Shown: positions 37,045-46,074 of the stretch, piece by piece
How the letters are laid out: every line of letters starts with the position of its first letter
Position numbering within the stretch: the stretch's first letter is position 1
From: Pelagerythrobacter marinus
Lineage (GTDB): Bacteria; Pseudomonadota; Alphaproteobacteria; Sphingomonadales; Sphingomonadaceae
Assembly: GCF_009827515.1 (NCBI RefSeq)
Contig: NZ_WTYO01000001.1
Location: forward strand, 539,501 to 603,500
DNA: 64,000 nt
Direction of reading: 5' to 3'
Translations under genes and position numbers: made by a program
The notes under the pieces: model-generated
The model's database searches: none
Told to the model about the DNA's origin: nothing
The model's input: only the letters and a program-made list of their open reading frames with translations

Positions 37045-39270
37045 ATGGCCTTTTCTTCGGTCGGAACCGCCGCCGCATGCGGAATCTCGTTGCTGGCTCT
37101 CGGCGCCGCGACGACAGTGCACGCACAGTCCGCGGACCCGTCGCAGCCCGCCGCTTCGCCGGCCTCCGCGCGGCCCGAGATCATCGTGACCGCGACCAAG
37201 CGCGACGAATCCCTGCGCGAGATCGCGGGGTCGGTTTCGGCCGTGACCGCGGAGGAATTCGACGACCTCAACGCGCAGGACCTGTCGGATTACATCACCC
37301 GAGTGCCCGGCGTGGTCTTCAACAATTATCAGCCGGGCGTATCCGAAGTCGTCATCCGCGGCGTTGCCTCCACCACTTACCACGAGGCGAACCAGGCGAC
37401 GACCGGCTATTACCTGAACGAAGTCCCGCTGATCGAACCCGGCTTTCCGCTGGTCATCCCCGATGTCGATACCTTCGATCTCGAGCGGGTGGAGGTCCTG
37501 CGCGGGCCGCAGGGCACGCTGTTCGGATCGTCTTCGTTGGGCGGGGCCGTCAACTACGTCGCGCGCCAGGCCGACCCCACCGGGCTGGAGGCCGGGTTCG
37601 AGGGCATCCTGTCGAGCACGCGCCGGGCGGGCGAGGCCAGTTACGGCGTCAAGGGAATGGTGAACGTTCCGATCGTGCGCGACCGGCTCGCAGTCCGGCT
37701 CGTGGCGCTGGAGCGGTACGACGCCGGCTATCTCGACAATGTCGGCACCGGCATCGACGGGAGCAACGACCTGCGGGTGCGCGGGCTGCGCGGCTCGCTC
37801 GTCTGGACTCCCGCCGAAGGGACGACGCTGTCCGCGCTGAGCATGTACCAGGAATACGATCTCAGCGACCAGACTTACGTCGTGTTCAACGACGATCCCG
37901 AAACGTTCGAACGCAATACCAACGTGCCCGAATACCAGAAGACCGAGTTCCAGCTTCACAGCCTGCGGCTGGAGCAGGAGCTGGGCTTCGCCACGCTGAG
38001 CGCGCTGGGCAGCTACGTGCGCAAGGAGAGCGACCTGGCATTCGACGATTCGATCTTCGTCGGCATCGATCCGCGCACCGGCACGCCGCAGCTGTCGGGT
38101 TCGGCGGGCACGTCGGAGACGACTTATGCCGAGCTGCGCCTCGCGTCCGCGGGCGGCGGCCCGCTGGAATGGCTCGTGGGGGCCAACTACACCCGCCTCG
38201 ATGCCGAGGGGACCGGCTATGCCCATATCGAGGGGATCGGCGACTATATCGACGCCAATCCGGGCGAGTTCGACGGGCGCCCCGCCAGCGAGATCGCACC
38301 GGGCGATTTCGTCCAGCGAACAGTGGACAGCAACGAGGTCAAGGAAATCGCCCTCTTCGGCGAGGCGTCCTATACCTTTGCCGATGTCTTCAAGCTGACG
38401 GCCGGCGGGCGCCTGTTCGAATATCGTTCCAGCCCGCGCCTGCAGTTCCTCCCCAACGCGGAACTGATCCCCCCGTTCGACTACCAGCCGGGCGAGAAGA
38501 AGGAATCGGGCTTCATTCCCAAGTTCTCGCTCACCTACACGCCGAACGACACGATCATGGTCTACGCGCTCTATTCGGAAGGCTTCCGGATCGGGGGCAC
38601 CAACGTCTATGCCGTGGCCTCGGGCGCGCCGCTCAACTTCGACAGCGACAGCACGGCGAACTACGAGCTGGGCCTGCGGATCACCGGCGCGCAGGAGCGC
38701 GTGACGATCGACCTCACCGCCTATCACATGGACTGGAACAACATCCAGGTGCGGTTGTTCACCCCGGTCGATTTCGATGCCTATACGACCAATGGCGGCG
38801 GGGCCGATATCGACGGGATCGAGGCCGCGATCAGCGTGCGCCCGGTGGACTTCCTGAACCTGTCGACCAGCATCAGTTACAACGATGCGCGCCTGTCGCA
38901 GCTCCTGCCCGACAGCTTCGCGCCTGGCGGCGGCTATGCCGAGGGAACCCGGCTGCCCGGCGCTTCCGAGTGGACGATCGCCAACCAGGTGGCATTCGAC
39001 TTCGCCGACGCGCCGATGCGCCCGCGGATCGCCTTCGCCCACCGCTACCTGTCGGAAGCCCCGGTCGCCTTCGGCGATACGCTGGAGAAGGGCGACTACC
39101 ATATCATCGACGTCAACGCGTCGGCCGAGGTCACGCCAGGGCTGGAACTGGGCGTCTTCGTCAAGAACCTGACCGACACCTACGGCATCCTCAACGCACC
39201 GTTCGGCTTCGCCGGCTCGGTCACCCGGCCGCGGACGATCGGCGCGAGCCTGCGCTTCAGCTTCGACTGA
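37045..39270 (+). CDS. TonB-dependent receptor
   Basis: The 741-residue outer-membrane receptor has a signal peptide (ends VHAQ), a TonB box region (EIIVTATKRDESLREI), a plug domain with DVDTFDLERVEVLRGPQGTLFGSSSLGGAVNYV, and a 22-strand barrel ending in FSFD. The substrate cannot be told; it resembles the large sphingomonad family often used for plant or organic molecules rather than siderophores. CAGGGAGC precedes the ATG. It is convergent with the amidohydrolase/esterase operon. Confidence 0.92.
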   Translation: MAFSSVGTAAACGISLLALGAATTVHAQSADPSQPAASPASARPEIIVTATKRDESLREIAGSVSAVTAEEFDDLNAQDLSDYITRVPGVVFNNYQPGVSEVVIRGVASTTYHEANQATTGYYLNEVPLIEPGFPLVIPDVDTFDLERVEVLRGPQGTLFGSSSLGGAVNYVARQADPTGLEAGFEGILSSTRRAGEASYGVKGMVNVPIVRDRLAVRLVALERYDAGYLDNVGTGIDGSNDLRVRGLRGSLVWTPAEGTTLSALSMYQEYDLSDQTYVVFNDDPETFERNTNVPEYQKTEFQLHSLRLEQELGFATLSALGSYVRKESDLAFDDSIFVGIDPRTGTPQLSGSAGTSETTYAELRLASAGGGPLEWLVGANYTRLDAEGTGYAHIEGIGDYIDANPGEFDGRPASEIAPGDFVQRTVDSNEVKEIALFGEASYTFADVFKLTAGGRLFEYRSSPRLQFLPNAELIPPFDYQPGEKKESGFIPKFSLTYTPNDTIMVYALYSEGFRIGGTNVYAVASGAPLNFDSDSTANYELGLRITGAQERVTIDLTAYHMDWNNIQVRLFTPVDFDAYTTNGGGADIDGIEAAISVRPVDFLNLSTSISYNDARLSQLLPDSFAPGGGYAEGTRLPGASEWTIANQVAFDFADAPMRPRIAFAHRYLSEAPVAFGDTLEKGDYHIIDVNASAEVTPGLELGVFVKNLTDTYGILNAPFGFAGSVTRPRTIGASLRFSFD

Positions 39271-40281
39271 TCAGGCGGAAAAGCCGGAGAGGAAGGCGGA
39301 TACGTTGAGGCCCAGGTCGCCGATCGCGTATCCGCCTTCCATCACGATCAACACGGGAACGGCCGCGCCGGCGATCCTCTGCGCCATGGCGCGAAAATCG
39401 TCGCGGTCGAGATCGAAGGCGCAGATCGGGTCGCTGGCATGGGTGTCGGCGCCGAACGAGACGACCAGGAGGTCGGGCCGGTGCCGCGCGATCGCCTCCA
39501 TCGCGCCGTCGAGCACGGCGAGGTAGGTTTCCCCGGCCGTCCCGCGCGGCAACGGGAGGTTGAGCGTGGCGCCGTCGCCGTCGCCGGTTCCCGTTTCGTC
39601 GGCATGGCCCCAGTAGAACGGGTAATCGGTCGCCGGGTCGGCGTGGATCGAACAGAAGAACGTCTCGCCATCGTCCAGGAAGATGTCCTGCGTGCCGTTG
39701 CCGTGGTGATAGTCCACGTCGAGGATCGCGACCCTCTCGTACCCCAATGGGCGTGCCGCCCGGGCCGCGATGGCGGCGTTGTTGAGATAGCAGTAGCCGC
39801 CCATGTAGTCGCGCCCGGCGTGGTGGCCGGGCGGCCGGCACAGGGCGAACGCCTGCCGATCGCCCCCGGCCACGGCATCGAGCGCGGAAAGCGCGGTCTG
39901 CGCGGACCAGTAGGCGCCTTCCCACGTCCCGGCCGCCACCGGGGTTCCGGCATCGTAGCTGAAGGCGCCCAGCTGCGCGTCGATCCGGTCGAGCGGAAGC
40001 GGCCGGCGCCCGACGACCGGGAAGGTATATCCGATCGCGTCGCCCGCTCGCCCCGCGGCAAGCCACCGGGCGTGCGCGGATTGCAGAAACCCGACGTAAG
40101 CCCGCTCGTGCACCGCGAGAACCGGCGCGAGCCCGTGATCGGACACGGCGGCCGGGCTGCCCAGCCGGTCGAGAATGGAGCGGGTGCGCGAGGGCTTTTC
40201 CGAATAGGGCATCCACTCGCCGTTATGCAGTTCGCGCGCGGGGGCGTGGGCGTCCTGACGCTGGTCGAAGAAGACCCTCAT
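39271..40281 (-). CDS. Histone deacetylase-family amidohydrolase (acetylpolyamine deacetylase-like)
   Basis: The 336-residue enzyme has the class II HDAC-like fold motifs: CRPPGHHAG (His pair 153-154), GYCYLNNAAIAA, the zinc site DVDYHHGNGT (D190, H192) and SFGADTHASDP with the third ligand. The N-terminus FFDQRQDAHAPARE matches acetylpolyamine amidohydrolases, which remove acyl groups from polyamines. It overlaps the esterase gene by 4 bases. Confidence 0.88.
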   Translation of the reverse strand: MRVFFDQRQDAHAPARELHNGEWMPYSEKPSRTRSILDRLGSPAAVSDHGLAPVLAVHERAYVGFLQSAHARWLAAGRAGDAIGYTFPVVGRRPLPLDRIDAQLGAFSYDAGTPVAAGTWEGAYWSAQTALSALDAVAGGDRQAFALCRPPGHHAGRDYMGGYCYLNNAAIAARAARPLGYERVAILDVDYHHGNGTQDIFLDDGETFFCSIHADPATDYPFYWGHADETGTGDGDGATLNLPLPRGTAGETYLAVLDGAMEAIARHRPDLLVVSFGADTHASDPICAFDLDRDDFRAMAQRIAGAAVPVLIVMEGGYAIGDLGLNVSAFLSGFSA

Positions 40282-41252
40282 GGCCGGTCGTCGCGGTCGG
40301 CCGCGACGCGTGCGATCCAGGCGGCCTGGTCGTCGAGCGCGCGCGAGGCGAGGGGGGAGATCGACATGGCCTCCAGGAAGCTGTGCGTCGCCCCGGCATA
40401 TGTCGCGGCTGCGGTCGGGACGCCGGCCGCGGCGAGCTTGCGCGCCATGGCGTGGTTGCAGCCGGCGAGGATGTCGCATTCCGCGATGGCCAGGAAAGCC
40501 GGCGGCAGATCGTGCAACTCGGCATGAAGCGGGGCCACGAGCGGATTCGCGAGGTCTTCGGGGCGATCCACGTAGTTGCTCCAGAACTGGTCCATCTCCG
40601 GCACCTCGAGCGAGAACGGCGGGCCGTCGAAGGCATCGTAGCTCTCGGTCGGCTCTGCGGCAAAGGCGCCGTAGTTGAGCACCATGCCCGCCAGCCGCGC
40701 ACGGTGCCGGTCGCGGCGCAGCAGGCACGCGGAAACGGCCAGGTTGGCCCCGGCCGAATCCCCGCCCACGAGAATGCGGTCCGGGTCGATCCCGAGACTC
40801 TCCGCTTTCTCCTCCATCCAGTCGAGGGCGCCGGCGATTTCCTCCAGCGCCACGGGGAACTTGCTCTCGGGCGAGAGACTGTAATCGATGCCGATAACCA
40901 CGATCCCGGCGCGTGCCGCGTATTCGCGCATCAGCCGGTCGTGCGTATCGACGCTGAACAGGGTCCAGCCGCCGCCGTGAATGTAGAGCATGGCCGGCGC
41001 CGGCCGGTCGCTCGTCGGGCGGTGCAGCCGAAGCCGCAGGCCGTGCCACGACATGTCACGGGTTTCGGCCATTTCCGGACCGCCCCGACGCCATCGCTCG
41101 CGCACCCGTTCGGCCACGGCGCGCCGCGCGACATGGTCCATCGCGGTGCCCGTCGCATGCTCGGCATAGGCAGCGTTCACGATTTCCACGAAGCGCCGGA
41201 TGTCCGGATCGATCGGGTCGTCGGCGATGCGCGAATCGGGATGGCTGCTCAC
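40278..41252 (-). CDS. Alpha/beta hydrolase fold-3 esterase (HSL family)
   Basis: The 324-residue enzyme has the hormone-sensitive-lipase oxyanion motif HGGGW (92-96), the nucleophile GDSAG (S166), Asp in AECDILAG and His in GATHSF. It hydrolyses small esters; the natural substrate is unknown. It is the first gene of a two-gene operon with the HDAC-like enzyme and lies divergent from an AraC regulator 176 bases away. Confidence 0.88.
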   Translation of the reverse strand: MSSHPDSRIADDPIDPDIRRFVEIVNAAYAEHATGTAMDHVARRAVAERVRERWRRGGPEMAETRDMSWHGLRLRLHRPTSDRPAPAMLYIHGGGWTLFSVDTHDRLMREYAARAGIVVIGIDYSLSPESKFPVALEEIAGALDWMEEKAESLGIDPDRILVGGDSAGANLAVSACLLRRDRHRARLAGMVLNYGAFAAEPTESYDAFDGPPFSLEVPEMDQFWSNYVDRPEDLANPLVAPLHAELHDLPPAFLAIAECDILAGCNHAMARKLAAAGVPTAAATYAGATHSFLEAMSISPLASRALDDQAAWIARVAADRDDRP

Positions 41253-41428
41253 GTGCCTGGCGTCCTCTTTGTGGCTTATCAGGGCCTTGATAGCGGCTGA
41301 CGCTGCGAACGAGACGACGATTTCGGGCCAACTTGCCGCCGAGACAGGCCATCCGTCGCGCTTGCTTGCACAGGGCGGCGCATCTGGCCATCATGAGCGG
41401 ATCGGGCGAGATTTGACGGGAACGGGCC

Positions 41429-42214
41429 ATGAAGAAGAGCGAAGACGTCCTCTCCCTGGGCCGGCCGGTGGTCGCCCTGCGCGACGAGTATCCGGCCGGC
41501 TTCGTCGATGCCATGCACAGCCACGACTATATCCAGATCCTCTATGCCTCCTCCGGCGTCATGGCGGTGCGGACCCGGGACGTGAGCTTTGTCGTTCCGC
41601 CGCAACGCGCGGTCTGGCTCCCGGCCGGGGTCGAGCACGAGGTGGCCTGTCGCGGCCCCGTCTCGCTGCGCACCCTCTATCTCGAGCCTACCCCCGAACA
41701 GGCCGGCGCGCAGTGTCGCGTGTTCGAGGTCTCGGACCTCCTGCGCGCGCTGATCCTCGAAGTCGTGGCCTTTCCCGCGTTTTACGACCCCGACGGGCGT
41801 GAAGGCGCGATCATCTCCCTGCTGCTGGGCGAGATCGCGCGAATGCCCAATGCCCCCTACCAGGTCATCATGCCGACCGACCATCGCCTGCTGCGCGTAT
41901 GCAACGCGATCCTCGCCAATCCGTCCGATCCGCGCGACCTGGACGACTGGGCGAAGGTCGCCGGCATGGGCCGCCGCACGCTGACCCGCAGTTTCAAGCA
42001 GGAGACGGGAATGGGCCTGGCGGTCTGGCGCCAGCAGGTGCGCCTGATGGAGGCGCTTTCGCTTCTCGCCGCCGGCGCTTCGATCACGCAAGTCGCGTTC
42101 GAGGTCGGGTACGACAGCACCAGCGGGTTTGCATCGATGTTCAGGCGAGCCTTCGGCACCGCCCCCAGCCAGTATCTCGATGCCGCGCGCCGGGGCGATG
42201 GTCACAGCAGGTAG
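41429..42214 (+). CDS. AraC family transcriptional regulator
   Basis: The 261-residue regulator has an N-terminal cupin sensing domain (YPAGFVDAMHSHDYIQILYASSGV, PPQRAVWLPAGVEHEV) and two C-terminal helix-turn-helix motifs (LDDWAKVAGMGRRTLTRSFKQETGMGLAVWRQ and ITQVAFEVGYDSTSGFASMFRRAFG). The divergent position suggests it controls the esterase/HDAC-like operon and possibly the TonB receptor. Confidence 0.9.
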   Translation: MKKSEDVLSLGRPVVALRDEYPAGFVDAMHSHDYIQILYASSGVMAVRTRDVSFVVPPQRAVWLPAGVEHEVACRGPVSLRTLYLEPTPEQAGAQCRVFEVSDLLRALILEVVAFPAFYDPDGREGAIISLLLGEIARMPNAPYQVIMPTDHRLLRVCNAILANPSDPRDLDDWAKVAGMGRRTLTRSFKQETGMGLAVWRQQVRLMEALSLLAAGASITQVAFEVGYDSTSGFASMFRRAFGTAPSQYLDAARRGDGHSR

Positions 42215-42690
42215 CGGATGCGCACCTGCTGGCGGTTGGGGCCGGGCGTCATTTCGAAGCGGGCTTCATCGAACCGCGGGGGGCCGAAGCGGATCGGCGG
42301 ATTGCCGGAGAAGCCGAAGCCTTCGCGCGGGATCGCGGCGAACTTGTCCAGCTTGCCGTTGCCGTTCTCGTCGTGGACGATCGAGAGCGCCCACGTTCCC
42401 CGCGGGAGGCCCTGGAAGCGCAGAACGGCCTTCGCGGCGGGCACGCTCAGCCGCACGGCATCGGCGTCGCCGGCGCAATCGGGGAAATGCGCCTCGCTGC
42501 GCGTCAGGCAGGCGTGGATCATGCCCTTGCGGTTGCGCAGTTGTTCCAGCTCGATGCTCAGTTCGGCCGGCACCGTCCCGGCCGCCGGGGCCGGACGGGT
42601 GCCGGCAGGGGCTCCACCCGCGGGAATGCTGCCCGTGACGAGACCGGCGACGAGCGCGATCTTCAATCCCCGCCTGGCGGCAAGTGGCAT
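42202..42690 (-). CDS. DUF2141 domain secreted protein
   Basis: The 162-residue protein has an N-terminal export signal (LKIALVAGLVTGSIPAGGAPA) and a DUF2141 beta-sandwich region with ALSIVHDENGNGKLDKFAAIPREGFGFSGNP, the family hallmark. Function unknown. Its last codons overlap the end of the AraC gene by 13 bases in the convergent direction. Confidence 0.85.
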   Translation of the reverse strand: MPLAARRGLKIALVAGLVTGSIPAGGAPAGTRPAPAAGTVPAELSIELEQLRNRKGMIHACLTRSEAHFPDCAGDADAVRLSVPAAKAVLRFQGLPRGTWALSIVHDENGNGKLDKFAAIPREGFGFSGNPPIRFGPPRFDEARFEMTPGPNRQQVRIRYLL

Positions 42691-42711
42691 AAGTTCCCCC
42701 CTCCCGGGTCC

Positions 42712-42787
42712 TGGTGGGCGGTGACGGGCTCGAACCGCCGACCCTCTCGGTGTAAACGAGATGCTCTACCAACTGAGCTAACCGCCC
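42712..42787 (-). tRNA. tRNA-Val (anticodon TAC), prophage integration target
   Basis: The 76-base cloverleaf starts GGGCGGTTAGCTCAGTTGG, has anticodon arm CTCGTT-TAC-ACCGAG, T-loop GGTTCGAGCCC and an encoded CCA. The integrase gene stops 28 bases away and phage-like genes continue to the window edge, so the tRNA is the probable attachment gene. Confidence 0.95.
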
Positions 42788-42814
42788 CGGGGATGCCTGA
42801 ACCTCGCACAAACC

Positions 42815-44032
42815 CTAGCCTAAACCTGCTTTCGTGACAAGTGAAATCGGCTTGCCGCGAACTGGAATGGTCCGCTTATGGTCCGCACACCAGAGATCGG
42901 CATGACGCTCGACCTCTTGAAAGAAAGTGGTCAGCGCCGCAACCGCTTCGGGCGCGTTTCGCGGGTCATAATGCAGGTAATGGGCGCTGGTCGTGCGGGC
43001 GATACCCCGGCTCGCGGGGATATGCCCGGTCAGGCCCGATAGCTGAGCGCCCGGCACGCCTGCGCGGTCCAGGTGCGTCGAAATCGTGTGCCTGATGTGA
43101 TAGGCTTCCACGTTCGGCATATCGAGAACTCGCCGCGCGGTGCGCCACCAGCGTTTGCGGCTGCCAACCCGTTCATGGGGTTCCGCCTTCCATTCCCGCA
43201 GGATCGGCCGCAGCGGCTCGATCACCGGGACGATAGCGTTGCGCTTGTCGGTTTCCTCGCGAGCGGGCTGCAAATCGAGTATATCGCCCTCCCACTGAAA
43301 AGCGGGATCGAACGCCATCGCCGTTCCGGGGCGACAGGCCGTGGCGACCATTAGGGCAATCTCCCGCCAGATCCCCACGTCCTCGCGAGCATAGCCCCAT
43401 ATCGCGCCTAGCTGCTCGGGTGTCAGCAATTTGGGCGGCGCGCTGTTCCTCAGCCTCTTGTTGACGCTGGGGATCTTAGGGGCCTCAATCCGCCGCTCAC
43501 CCTCGGCATGGTGAAGGGCGGCGCGCAGGTCTTCGATATTGCGCTGGACGGCGTGCCCGCTGACACCTTGGGAGGTGTGCCGGAAAGTCTTGCCGCCCCA
43601 CTCGACCTCCCACGAATGCGGGGCCATGCGCCAGCGGCGGAACCGCGCGATTACGCCGGGGGTGATGTCGGCAACTGTCGCCTCGGTTCCCAGCGGGTCT
43701 TGCATCAGAAAGCCGATCCAGGCGCGAAAGCTGCTCTTGATCGTATCGACGCGATGGATGTCCGGCCCGCGCTCGCGGACGTAGTGGAACAGGTGCGGCA
43801 CCAGCTCGGCGTCAGCGGCGTCCTGCCCCCGCTCCAGCGATCGAACGTTCGCCTCGTAAGCGCGCAGGACGGCCTCGGCTTCATCTACAGTCCTTCGCTT
43901 AGTGCTGCGATAGACAACGGACCGCGACTTTTCGGAGTAGGTTGCGATTTGCCAGATGTCGGGCGATTTGCCGTCCCGCCGCTTGTCGAGCCAATATTTT
44001 CCAATGGTGAACGGGCTATCTTCGCGGGACAT
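42815..44032 (-). CDS. int: Tyrosine-type phage integrase
   Basis: The 405-residue recombinase has an N-terminal arm-binding and core-binding part and a catalytic domain with R234 (TACRPGTAM), box II R314 in YHIRHT, H337 in LTGHIP and the likely nucleophile Y352 (SAHYLHYDP). The usual box II His three residues before Arg is Tyr here. It acts on the neighbouring tRNA-Val. The 5' end overlaps the next small gene by 148 bases. Confidence 0.9.
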   Translation of the reverse strand: MSREDSPFTIGKYWLDKRRDGKSPDIWQIATYSEKSRSVVYRSTKRRTVDEAEAVLRAYEANVRSLERGQDAADAELVPHLFHYVRERGPDIHRVDTIKSSFRAWIGFLMQDPLGTEATVADITPGVIARFRRWRMAPHSWEVEWGGKTFRHTSQGVSGHAVQRNIEDLRAALHHAEGERRIEAPKIPSVNKRLRNSAPPKLLTPEQLGAIWGYAREDVGIWREIALMVATACRPGTAMAFDPAFQWEGDILDLQPAREETDKRNAIVPVIEPLRPILREWKAEPHERVGSRKRWWRTARRVLDMPNVEAYHIRHTISTHLDRAGVPGAQLSGLTGHIPASRGIARTTSAHYLHYDPRNAPEAVAALTTFFQEVERHADLWCADHKRTIPVRGKPISLVTKAGLG

Positions 44033-44172
44033 AGTTCCTCGGCTTCAATCTCACACAGGAAGCGCAATACCCCATACTCGCCCAGCTTGCACAACTGGTC
44101 GTGCGTAAACGTCGCCCCGGTGCCGTTCCGCATTGCGCGGCGGTATTTCGACACGATGGCCTGGATGCTCAC
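43885..44172 (-). CDS. Small phage protein overlapping the integrase start
   Basis: The 95-residue protein opens MSIQAIVSKYRRAMRNGTGA and ...ALCP-like EEAELCPAKIA; I recall related small proteins at the integrase end of alphaproteobacterial prophages. The last half lies inside the integrase gene in another frame and is probably less constrained. Function unknown. Confidence 0.5.
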   Translation of the reverse strand: MSIQAIVSKYRRAMRNGTGATFTHDQLCKLGEYGVLRFLCEIEAEELCPAKIARSPLENIGSTSGGTANRPTSGKSQPTPKSRGPLSIAALSEGL

Positions 44173-44411
44173 CTATCCTCTCCCGTGTTGTTAAGGAGGT
44201 GGGAGCGGACAGAGAGGCCGAGATCGCTGATAAGGCCCACCTTATCCACTAAGCCGTGCTTACGAAGAACGCGGTGCGTGTTGGGCGGCGGAAACGTCAT
44301 CAACCGCTCCGAACCGGTCCCGTATGGATCGCGCTGCCCCGCCTCAGTCGTCAGCCATCGCCGCTGCGCCTTGGTCAGCCCTGCCGCTATCTCTGCGATG
44401 GTCTTATCCAT
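44169..44411 (-). CDS. Hypothetical phage protein
   Basis: 80 residues, with AEIAAGLTKAQRRWLTTEAG and a helix-turn-helix-like HRVLRKHGLVDKVG; it resembles small phage proteins that read 'glycerophosphoryl-like' marks of winged-helix type, but no family is certain. It overlaps both neighbours by a few bases. Confidence 0.5.
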   Translation of the reverse strand: MDKTIAEIAAGLTKAQRRWLTTEAGQRDPYGTGSERLMTFPPPNTHRVLRKHGLVDKVGLISDLGLSVRSHLLNNTGEDR

Positions 44412-44712
44412 TGTGGGCCTCCTGAGTGCGGAGGGCTTCGATAAGCCCGGACAAGTCGAGGGACGCCGCGATATTTGCTAGCGCGGCAATTCCATGAAGC
44501 TGGCTGTCGTAAAATTCGCCTATGTTGACTGCGACGCAGGTTTGTCCGCAGCCCACTAAGCCATTGTCGCACCAAAGAGCTGTCTTGCCGTTATGCGTAT
44601 CGCTGGGCATGGCTACTACCGGCAGGCCGTGTAGGTTGCGCTTCGCGGCGGCAACAGTTTTCGCCAGCCCCTCAAGTGCTTCGATACGTTCTGCTATCTC
44701 TGCTTGTGTCAT
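44404..44712 (-). CDS. Hypothetical phage protein
   Basis: 102 residues: an N-terminal helix (EIAERIEALEGLAKTVAAAKRN), then a Cys-containing middle (LVGCGQTC) and a C-terminal helix. No family recognised. Part of the tightly packed leftward early operon. Confidence 0.5.
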   Translation of the reverse strand: MTQAEIAERIEALEGLAKTVAAAKRNLHGLPVVAMPSDTHNGKTALWCDNGLVGCGQTCVAVNIGEFYDSQLHGIAALANIAASLDLSGLIEALRTQEAHNG

Positions 44713-44765
44713 GGTTACTACTCACTGGATTACAGGGGTTTGGCGATGCCTTGCGGCCCGCGCTG

Positions 44766-44831
44766 TCAGGCTTCGCCCGGAGCCGCATTCGCGTCTCCGC
44801 CCTTCGGGTTTCCATCGCTATCGCGGGTCAT
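44766..44831 (-). CDS. Possible 21-residue mini-protein
   Basis: An ATG overlapping the stop of the upstream membrane-protein gene (ATGA) opens a 21-codon frame starting MTRDSDGNPKGGD. Only the coupling geometry supports it; it may be chance. Confidence 0.25.
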   Translation of the reverse strand: MTRDSDGNPKGGDANAAPGEA

Positions 44832-45190
44832 TCCGGCTCTTCTTCGCCATCGATCTGACGGTCGAGCCAAGCGTTCAGCGCCTGCATGGCCTTGCCTCCG
44901 GTTTCGGTCTCGAGCGCGGTTTCCCCCATTTCGCTCGCCGCGATGGCGTAGATGGTGTTCTGCGAGGGAGTCAGTGCTGCCATCAGCGCGCAGGGGGCGG
45001 CCACAAAAACGATGCGTCGAGCCCAGGGCCAGATGAAGGACGTGTCTTCGTCCTCAACGTGCAAAATGATTGCTGATATCATCAGGACAGTGCCGCCAAC
45101 GACCGCAACCACGACCGCAACATTCGTCATAAGGGCGGCGACACTTCCGGCTACGTCCGCCAGATAGAGCATCCAAGAAAGTGAGTTCAT
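44828..45190 (-). CDS. Hypothetical phage membrane protein
   Basis: 120 residues with three hydrophobic helices (about 5-40 in two parts and 60-80) and an acidic C-terminal tail (DRQIDGEEEPE). GGAGACGAACA precedes the ATG. Function unknown. Confidence 0.55.
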   Translation of the reverse strand: MNSLSWMLYLADVAGSVAALMTNVAVVVAVVGGTVLMISAIILHVEDEDTSFIWPWARRIVFVAAPCALMAALTPSQNTIYAIAASEMGETALETETGGKAMQALNAWLDRQIDGEEEPE

Positions 45191-45230
45191 TGTTCGTCTC
45201 CTTATCCTGCCAGCGCCATCGCTTCCGCGA

Positions 45231-45548
45231 TCACAGCTTGCGTTCCGAACGTGCGTTTGCTTCCTCGCTCGTTCTTTCCATGTGCCGCATTTTCAGGTAG
45301 TCGAGATCGACCTTGGCCCTGTTCGCGGCGCTTCTCGCGTTCACCATTTTCTTGATGTAATCCGCCCATTCCGGGGACGACTTCACGATGCGCTCGGCCT
45401 TCGCATGGGCCATCTCGCCAAGCTGGGCGATTTGCTGCGCCAGGTATGTCGTCTTGCCTTCCTCAAGCATTCGGGCGGCGGAATCGACTTGGCACCAATC
45501 CAGCGCCGCAAGCCGATACTGTTCACTAATGGGCTGGTCGTTACGCAT
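45231..45548 (-). CDS. Hypothetical phage protein, mostly helical
   Basis: 105 residues, charged and helix-rich (AKAERIVKSSPEWADYIKKM, YLKMRHMERTSEEANARSER). GGAGAAAGAAG lies just before the ATG, inside the preceding gene. No family recognised. Confidence 0.55.
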   Translation of the reverse strand: MRNDQPISEQYRLAALDWCQVDSAARMLEEGKTTYLAQQIAQLGEMAHAKAERIVKSSPEWADYIKKMVNARSAANRAKVDLDYLKMRHMERTSEEANARSERKL

Positions 45549-45969
45549 CTTCTTTCTCCGGCAGTATCCCCATCGCCACGCTTTCGGCCTCTAGGCGCAC
45601 GGCCTCGGCAGCGGTGTCTTTCCCATTGCGCTCGCACCATTTCGCTTCGCAGCCGACCCCATGCACGCCCTCGGGGCCACGGTGGCAATCCGGGCACAGC
45701 GGCACGAGAAACCGGTGATCGCGCCGCTTCCAACGCTTGCCGGGGCAGTCGAGCATGATATGGTGCGCTTCGCTCTGGCCGTGGATTCCGCAGCCGTAGC
45801 AAGGTTGTTCTTTGACATAAGCCTTGTGCTCGCGCTCGCCGCTGTTGGGCTGCGGATTGTATTTCGGCTTAATGCGCCCGTGCGGCGGCACCTTGGGGAG
45901 GGGACCTTGGAAGGTCACTCCGGCCACCTCGCCGGTTCCAGGCCAAGCCGCTCGCGTATCTCGTCGCAC
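45541..45969 (-). CDS. HNH-like / DUF968-type zinc protein
   Basis: 142 residues with CYGCG, EAHHI, LVPLCPDCHRG and CEAKWC: paired cysteines around an HH motif as in HNH nucleases and DUF968 phage recombination proteins. It probably binds zinc and may cut branched or damaged DNA. It lies in the recombination/early operon. Confidence 0.7.
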   Translation of the reverse strand: MRRDTRAAWPGTGEVAGVTFQGPLPKVPPHGRIKPKYNPQPNSGEREHKAYVKEQPCYGCGIHGQSEAHHIMLDCPGKRWKRRDHRFLVPLCPDCHRGPEGVHGVGCEAKWCERNGKDTAAEAVRLEAESVAMGILPEKEDA

Positions 45970-46073
45970 CGTGCGCGGATCGCTTCCCGCTCCCGGTCGC
46001 GCTTTACAGCATTGCCCAGCTTGCCAATCTCACTGGCGGTAGGGTGGCGGCGGAATAGGTCTAGGAAGCGCAT
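45915..46073 (-). CDS. Small basic phage protein
   Basis: 52 residues starting MRFLDLFRRHPTASEIGKLG, strongly charged. The internal ATG at 46073 has an ideal AGGAGG ribosome site, so it is preferred to a longer frame. It overlaps the HNH-like gene by 55 bases. Confidence 0.55.
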   Translation of the reverse strand: MRFLDLFRRHPTASEIGKLGNAVKRDREREAIRARCDEIRERLGLEPARWPE

Positions 46074-46074
46074 G

